DNA from: an uncultured Ruaniaceae bacterium
GTDB taxonomy: Bacteria > Actinomycetota > Actinomycetes > Actinomycetales > Beutenbergiaceae
NCBI GenBank assembly: GCA_938004115.1
Contig: CALKWS010000046.1
Location: 1 to 38,395 of the forward strand
Direction: 5' to 3'
DNA: 38,395 nucleotides
Each line of letters opens with the position of its first letter. The first letter of the stretch is position 1. The notes beneath the pieces were generated by a model. The model worked only from the letters and a program-made list of their open reading frames with translations. It ran no database searches and was not told the origin of the DNA. Made by a program: the position numbers and the translations under genes. Below, in pieces: positions 8,071 to 15,930 of the stretch.

Positions 8071-9633
8071 TCAGGTCACCGCCCCCACGTGCCAGGGGAT
8101 GAACTCATCCTGACCCAGGTCCAGTTCCTCGCTGACTGTGCGCCTCCCGGAGGCCACGGCCACGATCCGCTCATAGATCTGCCGCCCGACCTCCTCCAGG
8201 CTGGCCGTGCCGTCCACGATCCCTCCGCAGTTGAGGTCCATGTCCTCACGCATGCGCTCGAACATGGCGGTGTTCGTGGCCAGCTTGATCGACGGTGTGG
8301 GTTTGCAGCCGAGCACAGATCCGCGGCCGGTGGTGAAGCACACCACGTTCGCCCCGCCGGCCACCAGACCGGTCACCGACACCGGGTCGTAGCCGGGGGT
8401 GTCCATGAAGGTGAAACCCTTGTCCGTGATGGGTTCGGCGTACTCGTACACCGCGGCCAGCTCGGCCGAACCCCCCTTGGCCACCGCACCCAGTGACTTC
8501 TCCAGGATCGTGGTCAGGCCACCGGCCTTGTTGCCCGGGGAGGGGTTGTTGTCCAACGTGCCCTGCCCGGCAGCGGTGTAGTCCTTCCACCACGCGATCC
8601 GGTCCAGGAGCCTGCGCCCCACCTCCGGGGTGATGGCCCGGCGGGTGAGCAGGTGCTCGGCCCCGTAGACCTCCGGGGTCTCGGCCAGCACGGAGGTGCC
8701 CCCGGCTGCCACCAGCATGTCCGAGGCCAGCCCCAGCGCGGGGTTGGCGGTGATGCCGGAGTACCCGTCCGAGCCACCGCAGTTCAGTCCCAGGGTCAGC
8801 TGGGACACGTCGGCCGGGGAGCGCTCGGCCTGGTCGACCAGCGGCAGCATCTGCCGGATGCGTTCCACCCCGGCACGCACCGTGGCCCGGATACCTCCCA
8901 GGTCCTGGATGGTCATCGTCTCCACATAGGTGCCCTCGGGCAGTCCGAGGTCGGCGGTGAGGGCGTGCACCGGGATCATCTCGCAGCCCAGACCGAGCAC
9001 CAATAGGCCGCCGAAGTTGGGATGGTTGGCATACCCGCGCAGGGTACGGAGCAGGATCTGACCGCCCTCGGAGTCCGGCACCAGGCCGCAGCCGCTCTGG
9101 TGGGTGATCGCCATGACCCCGTCGACGTTCGGGTACTCCTCCAGTGCGCCCATGCCGCGGAACTGGTCGGCGATCATCCGGGCGGTGGAGACGGAGCAGT
9201 TCACCGAGGTGATGACGCCGATGAAGTTGCGGGTGGCCACCCTTCCGTCCGGGCGGTGATAGCCCAGGAAGGTGCGCGGGAGGTCATCCGGAATGCTCGG
9301 TTGCACCCGGTCCACGCCGAACTGGTGGCCGCGCTCGCCGGTGTCCATGCCCAGGTTGTGGGTGTGCACGTGGTCACCGGCGGCGATGGCCGTGGTGGCC
9401 CGACCGATGCTGTGGCCGTATTTGAGCACGCTGTCGCCGGGAGAGACGTCGCGTACGGCGAACTTGTGCCCGCGGGAGACGTCCTGGCCGAGCCTCAAGG
9501 GGGGAGCGCCGGACAGGGCCGTGCCGGTGAGGTCCAGCGTGGTGCCCGCCGGCAGGGTCTGGACGGCGACGGCGACGTCGTCCTCCGGGGCCAGCAGCAG
9601 TGCGGCCTCGGCGAAGGGGGTAGTGGTGCGCAA
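8071..9633 (-). CDS. uxaA: Altronate dehydratase, UxaA family
   Basis: UxaA converts D-altronate to 2-keto-3-deoxy-D-gluconate. The sequence has the N-terminal SAF-type domain (DDVAVAVQTL, then DVSRGHKFAVRDVSPGDSV and GDHVHTHNLGM) and the large catalytic domain (YHRPDGRVATRN, QSGCGL, LGLGCE, LNCGGSDGYSGITANP, NPSPGNKAGG, TTGRGSVLGC). The N-terminus matches UxaA better than galactarate dehydratase GarD, but GarD-like activity cannot be excluded. I place the start at TTG 9633, giving 520 residues, because AGGGAGG lies five bases upstream. The ATG at 9651 has no ribosome site and sits directly behind a LacI-type operator and -10 element, so the transcript would begin almost on it. Its product feeds KdgK and Eda encoded 10 kb away. 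Confidence 0.88.
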   Translation of the reverse strand: MRTTTPFAEAALLLAPEDDVAVAVQTLPAGTTLDLTGTALSGAPPLRLGQDVSRGHKFAVRDVSPGDSVLKYGHSIGRATTAIAAGDHVHTHNLGMDTGERGHQFGVDRVQPSIPDDLPRTFLGYHRPDGRVATRNFIGVITSVNCSVSTARMIADQFRGMGALEEYPNVDGVMAITHQSGCGLVPDSEGGQILLRTLRGYANHPNFGGLLVLGLGCEMIPVHALTADLGLPEGTYVETMTIQDLGGIRATVRAGVERIRQMLPLVDQAERSPADVSQLTLGLNCGGSDGYSGITANPALGLASDMLVAAGGTSVLAETPEVYGAEHLLTRRAITPEVGRRLLDRIAWWKDYTAAGQGTLDNNPSPGNKAGGLTTILEKSLGAVAKGGSAELAAVYEYAEPITDKGFTFMDTPGYDPVSVTGLVAGGANVVCFTTGRGSVLGCKPTPSIKLATNTAMFERMREDMDLNCGGIVDGTASLEEVGRQIYERIVAVASGRRTVSEELDLGQDEFIPWHVGAVT

Positions 9634-9652
9634 GACTGCCTCCCTGGCCATG

Positions 9653-9671
9653 CGAAAACGCTTTCATCGTA
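9653..9671 (-). promoter_or_regulatory. LacI-type operator and -10 element of uxaA
   Basis: Read on the minus strand, TACGAT (9671-9666) is a plausible -10 hexamer, followed directly by TGAAAGCGTTTTCG (9666-9653). The latter fits the TGnAAnCGnTTnCA operator pattern at 13 of 14 positions, and agrees at 11 of 14 with each same-strand reading of the 20863 operator. A repressor here would cover the transcription start. No good -35 is visible. Confidence 0.6.
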
Positions 9672-9723
9672 GCCGGGTACTGCCCTCGATGGGGCGTGTC
9701 CGCGCAGAGCGGATCAGGACGGC

Positions 9724-9767
9724 CCGTGGCGCGGGCCACGGCGTTGCGGGTGCCGGTGCGGCACCGG
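9724..9767. repeat. Two adjacent hairpins between uxaA and coaD
   Basis: CCGTGGC/GCCACGG (9724-9741, 4-base loop) is followed by CCGGTG/CACCGG (9753-9767, 3-base loop). Both are perfect stems. They lie between divergent genes, where no terminator is needed, about 30 bases upstream of coaD. Function unknown. Confidence 0.4.
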
Positions 9768-9794
9768 TGGCACGGCGGCGGGTACGTTATCGAT

Positions 9795-10301
9795 GTGACC
9801 TCACGTATCGCCGTCTGCCCTGGATCGTTCGACCCGGTGACCCATGGACACCTCGACGTGGTGCGCCGCGCCGCCACCCTGTACGACGAGGTGATCGTGG
9901 CCGTGGGAATAAATGCGTCCAAGTCGGCGCTGTTGCAGGCTGATGAGCGAGTACGGCTGTTCGAACAGGCCGTGGCCGAGATGGCCAACGTGCGAGTGGA
10001 ACGCATGGACGGGCTGCTCGTGGATCTGTGCCGCGAGCACGGCGCCGACGTCATCGTCAAGGGTCTGCGCGGGGGCGCCGACTTCGACGACGAGCACCCG
10101 ATGGCCGCGATGAACCGGCACCTGAGCGGAGTGGAGACGGTGTTCCTGATCCCCGATGCCACGGTGGCCCACATCTCCTCGTCGATGGTCAAGGACGTCG
10201 CCCGGTACGGGGGCGACATCACCGATCTGGTTCCCGCTCCGGTCGCCGACGTGGTGTACCGGGCGTTCGGGACCCACCCACCGAAGGAGGCTGAGGCATG
10301 A
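9795..10301 (+). CDS. coaD: Phosphopantetheine adenylyltransferase
   Basis: CoaD transfers AMP from ATP to 4'-phosphopantetheine, the penultimate step of coenzyme A synthesis. The 168-residue product has the nucleotidyltransferase motif GSFDPVTHGH (10-19), the LRGGADFDDEHPMAAMN segment (91-107) and the C-terminal ISSSMVKD (128-135), all family signatures. The GTG at 9795 is the start matching family length. TACGTT lies at 9783-9788, so the mRNA may be leaderless or nearly so. The gene opens a tightly overlapping operon running to mutM: its stop overlaps the next ATG (ATGA). Confidence 0.94.
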   Translation: MTSRIAVCPGSFDPVTHGHLDVVRRAATLYDEVIVAVGINASKSALLQADERVRLFEQAVAEMANVRVERMDGLLVDLCREHGADVIVKGLRGGADFDDEHPMAAMNRHLSGVETVFLIPDATVAHISSSMVKDVARYGGDITDLVPAPVADVVYRAFGTHPPKEAEA

Positions 10302-10900
10302 GCCGCGAATCCGACCCCGGGGCGTCCCTGGTTGCGATCCTGGACGAGTTGGGCGAACTGGTCGCCACCGCCCGGTCGATGCCGATGTCGGCGTCGGCGA
10401 TCGTCAACCGGGCCCAGGTGATGGAACTCATCGACTCGGCCAAGGAGGTGCTGCCCGCGCAGATCTCCCGCGCCGACCGGGTGGTCGCGGACGCCGATGC
10501 GGTGCTGGCCGAGGCACGTAAGCAGGCCGAGGACCTGGTCGAGCGGGCCCACGCCCGCGCCGAGGAACTGATCGCCGAGCAGCGCGTGGTCGCAGAGGCC
10601 AAGGCCAAGGCGGACCGGATCGTGGCCGAGGCGCAAGCAGCCGCAGAGAAACTCGCCCGCGAGGCCGATGACTACTGCGACCGGCAACTGGCGCAGTTCG
10701 AGATCGACCTGAATGCCGTGACCGCCCAAGTGGCCGCCGGCCGGGCGCGTCTGGAGGAACGCGCCCGCAGCCGCGGCCCGGCCGCCACCGACCACACCGC
10801 GCGCGGCGGACCGGGAACGGCGCCGGAATCGAACCACACACCACCGGGCAGCGGCCGCCGTCGCGCCCGGCCTAGTACGGAGGAAGGCGGCAATGACTGA
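10298..10900 (+). CDS. DivIVA-like coiled-coil cell division protein (SepIVA type)
   Basis: A 200-residue protein with a short conserved N-terminus (SLVAILDELGELVATARSMPMSASAIVNRAQVMELID) followed by a long Ala/Glu/Arg-rich coiled coil (about residues 55-150) and a disordered tail. In mycobacteria the homologous position between coaD and the DUF177 gene is held by sepIVA, a septum and cell-wall regulator. The N-terminal block and gene order support that assignment. Automatic pipelines may instead label it an ATP synthase subunit B-like protein because of the coiled coil. It overlaps coaD by 4 bases and the DUF177 gene by 8. Confidence 0.75.
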   Translation: MSRESDPGASLVAILDELGELVATARSMPMSASAIVNRAQVMELIDSAKEVLPAQISRADRVVADADAVLAEARKQAEDLVERAHARAEELIAEQRVVAEAKAKADRIVAEAQAAAEKLAREADDYCDRQLAQFEIDLNAVTAQVAAGRARLEERARSRGPAATDHTARGGPGTAPESNHTPPGSGRRRARPSTEEGGND

Positions 10901-11504
10901 CTCACCTTTTGTCGTCAGCACCCGGGACCTGGGCCGCCAGCCCGGGGCCACCCACGCCCTGGAAATGAGCGTCACCAGCACCCACGACATGGGTAACCAG
11001 GTGATCGGCGTGCCCGCGGGCCGCCGGATCGATCTGGACCTGCGACTGGAATCGGTGATGGAGGGCGTACTCGTCACCGGGGTGGCCCGGGCCGAGGCCT
11101 CCGGCGAGTGCGTCCGCTGCCTGCGCCCGGTCGCCGCGGACGTTGCCGTGGACACCACCGAGTTGTTCGTCTACCCCGGGCAGGCCCACCCGGACGCCGA
11201 GGACCTCGGTGCCGATGAGGCACTCCCGGAGGTCCGTGCGGACAGCGTCGATCTGGAACCCACCGTGATCGATGCGGTGGTCACCTCCCTGCCGCTGCGC
11301 CCGCTGTGCGACCCCGCGTGCCCGGGGCTGTGCCCGGAGTGCGGGATCCACCTGGACGAGGCCGAGCCCGATCACGGGCACGACCGCACCGACCCGCGCT
11401 GGGACGCCCTCGCGGCTCTGGCCGGAGTGCTCCAGCAGGACGAGGCCACCGGCCCGGAAACCGACGCGGACAGCGACCTCGGCGGTGAGGTGGGGAGGCA
11501 GTGA
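10893..11504 (+). CDS. YceD/DUF177 family protein
   Basis: A 203-residue protein of the YceD family, linked with large-subunit rRNA accumulation and normally encoded just before rpmF (L32). It has the family's cysteine pairs, CVRC near residue 74 and CDPACPGLCPECG near residues 138-150, likely binding zinc. The end (DPRWDALAALAG) is also typical. A short acidic tail follows. It overlaps the upstream gene by 8 bases. Its stop overlaps the rnc start directly (GTGA), so rpmF, expected between them, is missing from this position. Confidence 0.85.
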   Translation: MTDSPFVVSTRDLGRQPGATHALEMSVTSTHDMGNQVIGVPAGRRIDLDLRLESVMEGVLVTGVARAEASGECVRCLRPVAADVAVDTTELFVYPGQAHPDAEDLGADEALPEVRADSVDLEPTVIDAVVTSLPLRPLCDPACPGLCPECGIHLDEAEPDHGHDRTDPRWDALAALAGVLQQDEATGPETDADSDLGGEVGRQ

Positions 11505-12214
11505 CCGACGGCGACGATGCCGCAGCCCTGCAGGCAGCACTGGGCATCGAGGTGCCGGCTGACCTGTTGGTGCTGGCGCTGACGCACCGGTCGTTCGCCC
11601 ACGAGGCGGGAGGCATCCCCACCAACGAGCGGTTGGAGTTCCTGGGCGATGCCGTCCTGGGCCTGGTGGTCACCGAGCACCTGTACCGCAGTCATGACCA
11701 GGTCGCGGAGGGGGAGATGGCCAAGATGCGTGCGGCCACCGTCTCCCAACGGGCCCTGGCCGCCCGCGCGCGGACGCTGGACCTGGGCCGGTACGTGCTG
11801 TTGGGCAAGGGCGAACTGGCCACCGGCGGCCGGGACAAGGATTCGATCCTCGCCGACACCCTCGAGGCAGTGTTCGGGGCGATCTACCTGTGTCACGGGT
11901 TGGAGGCCACCCGCCAGGTGATCCACCGCGTGGTCGGCGACTCCCTGGAGCAGGCGGCCGGACTGGGCGCCGCCCTGGACTGGAAGACCTCGGTGCAGGA
12001 ACTGGCCGCCCGCGTGGGCCTGGGGGCCCCCGAGTACCGGGTGGTCGGCTCCGGCCCTGACCACGAGCGCACCTTCACCGCCGAACTGGTCCTGGACGGG
12101 ACCGTCTGGGGCAGCGGGGAGGGAACCTCGAAGAAGGTCGCCGAGCAGTACGCCGCCGAGCAGGCCCACACCGCACTGACGGTCGCCTACCCGCAGGAAG
12201 CGGCCCGTGCCTGA
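11501..12214 (+). CDS. rnc: Ribonuclease III
   Basis: RNase III cleaves double-stranded RNA in rRNA maturation and mRNA decay. The 237-residue protein carries the signature NERLEFLGDAVL (42-53), the second catalytic block DKDSILADTLEAVFGAIY (112-129) with Asp119 and Glu122, and a C-terminal double-stranded RNA-binding domain (DWKTSVQELAA to GTSKKVAEQYAAEQA). It starts at GTG in a 4-base overlap with the DUF177 gene and overlaps mutM by 8 bases, so translation is probably coupled along the operon. Confidence 0.96.
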   Translation: MTDGDDAAALQAALGIEVPADLLVLALTHRSFAHEAGGIPTNERLEFLGDAVLGLVVTEHLYRSHDQVAEGEMAKMRAATVSQRALAARARTLDLGRYVLLGKGELATGGRDKDSILADTLEAVFGAIYLCHGLEATRQVIHRVVGDSLEQAAGLGAALDWKTSVQELAARVGLGAPEYRVVGSGPDHERTFTAELVLDGTVWGSGEGTSKKVAEQYAAEQAHTALTVAYPQEAARA

Positions 12215-13343
12215 ACTTCCGGAGGTGGAAACCGTCCGGGCGGGGCTGGCCGCACACGTGCTGGGCCGCAGCATCGCCGGCGTGGAGGTCTACTCCCCGA
12301 GGGCAGTGCGCCGCCAGGAGGGCGGCGAGGCGCAGTTCGCGGCGCTGCTGACCGGACGCACCATCCGTGCGGCGGTGCGCCGCGGCAAGTTCTGCTGGTT
12401 GCTGCTGACCGCCCCGGACGGGCACCTGGAGGACCACGCCCTGCTGGCCCACCTGGGCATGAGCGGGCAGTTGCTGGTCCGCAGCGGATCCGGCGGCAGC
12501 CACCGTCACCTACGCGTCCGGCTGTCGATGGACGACGGCGGGCAGGTCTGGTTCGTCGATCAACGCACCTTCGGCTACCTGACGGTAGAGGAACTGGTGC
12601 CCACCGAGGACGGCGGGCCGGGCGGGTTCGCGGGATTCGAACCGGTTCCCGAGGGCGCATCCGGGCCGGACACCCACGCGCCGGCGGGCAGTTCCGGTGG
12701 TCAGGGAGCCGCAACCGGCCAGCGGATCGAGGTGCCGGCGCCGGCCGAAGCGCTGCTCCAGGCCGAGCCGCCGCTGCAGGCAGAAGCCCCGGCGCAGGCC
12801 GAGCCGCCGCTGCCCCACCCCGGTACCCCGTTGGCCCCGGTGCCGCCGCTCCTGCCGCGTGCGGTGGCCCACATCGGTCGGGACCTGCTCGACCCGCTGC
12901 TCGCACCGGGCACGCCGGGACGGGCCGCGCTGAACCTCCGGCTGCGCCGGGGGCGCAGGGACATCAAGCGAGCACTGCTGGACCAGACCCTGACGTCCGG
13001 GATCGGCAACATCTACGCCGACGAGGCGCTGTGGCGGGCGCGGGTGCATTACCTGCGCCGCGCCGATCGGCTCCGCCGCGGGGACGTGGAGGAGATCCTC
13101 GACGCGGCGGCCGAGGTGATGCGCGAGGCGTTAGTCGCCGGCGGCACGAGTTTCGATGCCCTGTACGTCAACGTCGACGGCGACTCGGGGTACTTCGAGC
13201 GGGCGCTGGCGGTGTACGGGCGGGAGGACGAGCCGTGCCCACGGTGCGGAGCACCGGTGGTGCGGGAGTCGTTCATGAACCGGTCCTCGTACTTCTGCCG
13301 GCGGTGCCAGCGCCGTCCCGCACGGGCGCCGCTGGCACAGTAG
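12207..13343 (+). CDS. mutM: Formamidopyrimidine-DNA glycosylase, with internal insertion
   Basis: MutM (Fpg) excises 8-oxoguanine and formamidopyrimidines. The start PELPEVETVR gives the N-terminal Pro nucleophile after Met removal. RRGKFCWLLL carries the conserved Lys, TLTSGIGNIYADEALWRARVHYLRRAD is the H2TH region, and CPRCGAPVVRESFMNRSSYFCRRCQR is the zinc finger. At 378 residues it is about 80-100 longer than usual. The excess is one Pro/Ala/Glu-rich insertion (about residues 131-217, bases 12597-12857) between FGYLTVEELVP and the conserved AHIGRDLLDPLL. It includes two in-frame copies of an identical 19-bp sequence (12759-12777 and 12795-12813). Catalytic elements look intact. Confidence 0.93.
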   Translation: MPELPEVETVRAGLAAHVLGRSIAGVEVYSPRAVRRQEGGEAQFAALLTGRTIRAAVRRGKFCWLLLTAPDGHLEDHALLAHLGMSGQLLVRSGSGGSHRHLRVRLSMDDGGQVWFVDQRTFGYLTVEELVPTEDGGPGGFAGFEPVPEGASGPDTHAPAGSSGGQGAATGQRIEVPAPAEALLQAEPPLQAEAPAQAEPPLPHPGTPLAPVPPLLPRAVAHIGRDLLDPLLAPGTPGRAALNLRLRRGRRDIKRALLDQTLTSGIGNIYADEALWRARVHYLRRADRLRRGDVEEILDAAAEVMREALVAGGTSFDALYVNVDGDSGYFERALAVYGREDEPCPRCGAPVVRESFMNRSSYFCRRCQRRPARAPLAQ

Positions 13344-13440
13344 TTGCGAGCACAGTAACTCACTTGGCCCAGTAGTTCGCTGGCAGAACAACTCGCCGGT
13401 CCGCCGACAGTTGTTCACCGGCCGCTCGTTCGCCTGTTCG
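13334..13440. repeat. Degenerate tandem repeats at the mutM 3' end
   Basis: A run of roughly 16-bp units with the core CAGTAGTTCGCCGG, more or less decayed. It starts within the mutM stop region: GGCACAGTAGTT at 13334-13345 recurs as GGCCCAGTAGTT at 13366-13377. The segment 13363-13402 is matched at 34 of 40 positions by 17806-17845, on the far side of the accessory block. Confidence 0.6.
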
Positions 13441-13461
13441 GCGGGCATGACCCTGCTCGCG

Positions 13462-14022
13462 TTACGAGGACGGTCTCCCGGTCGAACCTTCGCGCAGTGG
13501 CCGTGAGTACCCCAGGAGCTCGGTCCGGTGCCCGGACGGTGCAGTGTCCACCTCGCGGCCACGCAGGGCGAACCCGGCTGCTTCGAGGACGCGCCGGGAT
13601 GCGGTGTTCTCCGGCAGGGTTCTGGCCGTGAGTTCTTGCAGTCCGCAGTCGCGGGCGAACCGGGCAGCGAGGCCGAGGGCCGAAGCGGTGACGCCCGAGC
13701 CGCGGTGGTCTGGATGGACCCAGAATCCGACTTCGGCGCTGTGGTCGCTGACGTCGAAGATCACGAGGCTGCCGACGAACTGGTCGGTCGCGCCGTCGGC
13801 GATCGCCAGTACGGCGAGGTCGCCTCGCTCCAGACCGGGCGCGACATCACGGTAGATCATCTGCCGCACCGACTCCGGTGTGTACTCGGGTTCGGGCAGG
13901 TGGCCGTACTCTCGCACGCCCGGGTCCTCGGTGCCCTCGGCATAGGCGGCGGCGTCGCCGTGGTGCAGAGGCCGAAGCCTCACCCGGTCGTCCTGCAGGG
14001 GGAGAAGGGTTGAGTCAATCAT
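13462..14022 (-). CDS. GNAT family N-acetyltransferase (RimJ/RimL type)
   Basis: A 186-residue acetyl-CoA-dependent acetyltransferase. It opens with VRLRPLHHGDAAAYAEG, has the acetyl-CoA loop region EVGFWVHPDHRGSGVTASALGLAARFA, and ends with the typical NTASRRVLEAAGFALRGREVD. This is the RimJ/RimL-like subgroup that acetylates protein N-termini or small molecules; the substrate is unknown. The ATG at 14022 is chosen; a TTG three codons upstream is an alternative. It is the first gene of the accessory block, convergent with mutM, with a strong hairpin upstream (14091-14124) separating it from the next gene. Confidence 0.83.
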   Translation of the reverse strand: MIDSTLLPLQDDRVRLRPLHHGDAAAYAEGTEDPGVREYGHLPEPEYTPESVRQMIYRDVAPGLERGDLAVLAIADGATDQFVGSLVIFDVSDHSAEVGFWVHPDHRGSGVTASALGLAARFARDCGLQELTARTLPENTASRRVLEAAGFALRGREVDTAPSGHRTELLGYSRPLREGSTGRPSS

Positions 14023-14090
14023 GGGCCTCAAGGGTGCGATGAACGCAGCAGACTTGTCGTCGATGGTTGATGCGGAGTCTGTGCCGGTGC

Positions 14091-14124
14091 GACTGCTGCG
14101 GTGGGTGCGGCCACCGTAGCAGTC
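14091..14124 (-). terminator. Strong hairpin terminator
   Basis: GACTGCT-G-CGGTGG and CCACCG-T-AGCAGTC pair over 14 positions with one non-Watson-Crick position and a 6-base loop. It lies 14 bases past the stop of the minus-strand membrane-protein gene. No U-tract follows, but the stem is the longest in the region. Confidence 0.65.
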
Positions 14125-14137
14125 GGTGGGAGGCGCA

Positions 14138-14566
14138 TCAGTGGTCGGCGCCGGTCGGGGCTGGACGCACTCCGCGAATTCGCTGCAGACCCAGCGCCAG
14201 CGCTCCGGTGATCAATCCCCAGACAGCGTTGGTGGCCAGCACGTAGACAATGGCAATCGGGTTGGCCAGAGGTCCCTGGAGTTCACCATGCAGTATGGGT
14301 GACAGGACTGCGCTGAGCAGGATCGAGAGCACCGCGTACGTCAATCCCGCGAATACCAGGGTGAGCAGCGGGTTTCGCACGCGGCTCAGGCCCACGATAA
14401 GGATCCACAGCACGCTGATCACGACGGTCAGGATGATCGGCGTCGCGGGCTTGCCCAAGGTGTCGCTGAGCCCGGTGATCGAGAATAACGGGCGGACTAA
14501 GGCCAGCACAGCCAGACCGATGATGAGTGGCACGTTGACGGTGTTCTTCCATGAGTTCGGAGTCAT
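14138..14566 (-). CDS. Small four-helix membrane protein, unknown
   Basis: A 142-residue protein consisting almost entirely of four predicted membrane helices: VPLIIGLAVLALVRPLFSI, PIILTVVISVLWILIVGL, LLTLVFAGLTYAVLSILLSAVL and AIVYVLATNAVWGLITGALAL. I do not recognise a functional family. The ATG at 14566 follows GAGG by only two bases. A TAGCGT hexamer seven bases upstream would put transcription start on the ATG, so it may be leaderless. It is divergent from the histidine kinase gene with a 16-bp inverted repeat between, so it may be a target or membrane partner of that two-component system. Confidence 0.7.
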   Translation of the reverse strand: MTPNSWKNTVNVPLIIGLAVLALVRPLFSITGLSDTLGKPATPIILTVVISVLWILIVGLSRVRNPLLTLVFAGLTYAVLSILLSAVLSPILHGELQGPLANPIAIVYVLATNAVWGLITGALALGLQRIRGVRPAPTGADH

Positions 14567-14589
14567 GACCTCAACGCTATGGAGCGATG

Positions 14590-14605
14590 CCGATTTGCGA
14601 ATCGG
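14590..14605. promoter_or_regulatory. Inverted repeat between membrane protein and kinase genes
   Basis: CCGATT, TGCG, AATCGG is a perfect 6-bp inverted repeat with a 4-base centre, 24 bp upstream of the membrane-protein start and about 135 bp upstream of the kinase start. It is a reasonable candidate site for the response regulator encoded at 15931. Confidence 0.4.
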
Positions 14606-14741
14606 TCTGATGTTGACAGTGCAGTAGCGCAGTGTCGCCTCTCGACGTACGCGCAGAGTTTCCCGGAGATGCCACACTGAGGAACAATCGTCTTCTGCTC
14701 TCGGAGTGTCCCGTGCGCACTTCATCCCGTGGGGAGGTGCT

Positions 14742-15926
14742 GTGTCGCAGTCTGCGCCTTCGCCGGAGTCCGAGGTACCGCACTGGGTCTTGAGGGTCCT
14801 GGCCGCCGTAGCGCAGTCGATCTCAGTGGCGCTGATCGTGGCGATCGGCTCCATCGGCAGGGGTGGAGCGCCCGTGGGGGCGTATGTCTTCGCCGTCGGC
14901 TTCGGAGCCTTGCTGCTGTTGGCCCGATGGGTGCCGGTGATGGTGCTGATCGTGTCGATCGCCGGGGTGTTTGCCTACTACATCGCGGACTACCCGCCGA
15001 TCGGGATGGCGGTGCCGGTGGTGGGTGCCTTCTTCGCGGTTGCCGAGCGCGGGCGCGTCCTCGTCGCCGTGATCGCGGGCTTCCTGCTGCTGACCGTAGC
15101 GTTGTACTTCCGTGCTGCCGAAGGAGAACCTAGCGAGGTCCTTGCCTACGAGCTGGTCACGAACGCGGCATTGATCGCCGCGGCGGTGGCATTGGCGCTG
15201 GTGGTCAGGAGTAGGCGTCAGCTGCGCCGGCAGCAAGAACAGCTCGTCGCACTCGAACGGGTGCAGGATCAGCAGCGCGCCGCGCGCCAGGTCGAGGCCG
15301 AGCGCCTGCGCATCGCCAGAGACGTCCACGACTCCATCGGTCATGCGCTGTCTGTGGTGTCCATCCAGGCCAAGGTCGGACAGCAGGCCGTCGGCGCGGA
15401 CGAGGCGGCGGCAGCATCGGCGTTCGACACCATCATCGACACGTCCGCGGACTCGCTCGCCGACCTCCGCCGGACGCTGGCGGTGCTTCGCTCCGACCGG
15501 GATCCCATGGGTAGCGCTCCGCTGTCCGCAGCGGGCCTGGAGAGCATCGCGCGAGCAGCGCGGGATGCCGGTCTGGATGTCGATCTCGTGGTCGACGATG
15601 TCGCGATTCCCGCGTCCGTCGGCAGCGCGGTCTTCCGAATCGTGCAGGAGGCGGTGACTAATGTCTTGCGTCACGCACAGGCACGCTCGGTCGAGATCGC
15701 GGTCCGCGTCACCGGGGACTCGCTGACGGTGGAAGTGGCAGACGATGGAGCCGGCCCGCCTGATCGTGGGCAGGTGGACCGCCTCGGCGAAAGATCTGGC
15801 CGGGGGATCGTAGGAATGCGCGAGCGCGCGCAATCCCTCGGCGGTACTTTGGACGCACATGCGAGCGCCCGGGGATTCGTCGTGTCGGCACAGCTCCCGA
15901 TCCAACCAGCAGCGCAGGAGCGATGA
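14742..15926 (+). CDS. Sensor histidine kinase, HisKA_3 type
   Basis: A 394-residue membrane kinase. Roughly residues 15-160 hold four or five membrane helices with almost no extracellular loop, as in LiaS/DesK-like intramembrane sensors. A short coiled coil follows (RRQQEQLVALERVQDQQRAARQ), then the HisKA_3 dimerisation helix ERLRIARDVHDSIGHALSVVS with the phosphate-accepting His196. The ATPase domain is VFRIVQEAVTNVLRHA (N box), VADDGAGPP (G1) and GRGIVGMRERAQSLGG (G2). GTG 14742 has GGGGAGG four bases upstream. The response-regulator gene follows after 4 bp. Likely signal: membrane or cell-envelope state, by analogy only. Confidence 0.9.
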   Translation: MSQSAPSPESEVPHWVLRVLAAVAQSISVALIVAIGSIGRGGAPVGAYVFAVGFGALLLLARWVPVMVLIVSIAGVFAYYIADYPPIGMAVPVVGAFFAVAERGRVLVAVIAGFLLLTVALYFRAAEGEPSEVLAYELVTNAALIAAAVALALVVRSRRQLRRQQEQLVALERVQDQQRAARQVEAERLRIARDVHDSIGHALSVVSIQAKVGQQAVGADEAAAASAFDTIIDTSADSLADLRRTLAVLRSDRDPMGSAPLSAAGLESIARAARDAGLDVDLVVDDVAIPASVGSAVFRIVQEAVTNVLRHAQARSVEIAVRVTGDSLTVEVADDGAGPPDRGQVDRLGERSGRGIVGMRERAQSLGGTLDAHASARGFVVSAQLPIQPAAQER

Positions 15927-15930
15927 CGAC

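Noticed and set aside
9634..9651. ATG start for uxaA
   Set aside because: It adds six residues, lacks a ribosome site and lies on the operator and transcription start; TTG 9633 has AGGGAGG upstream.
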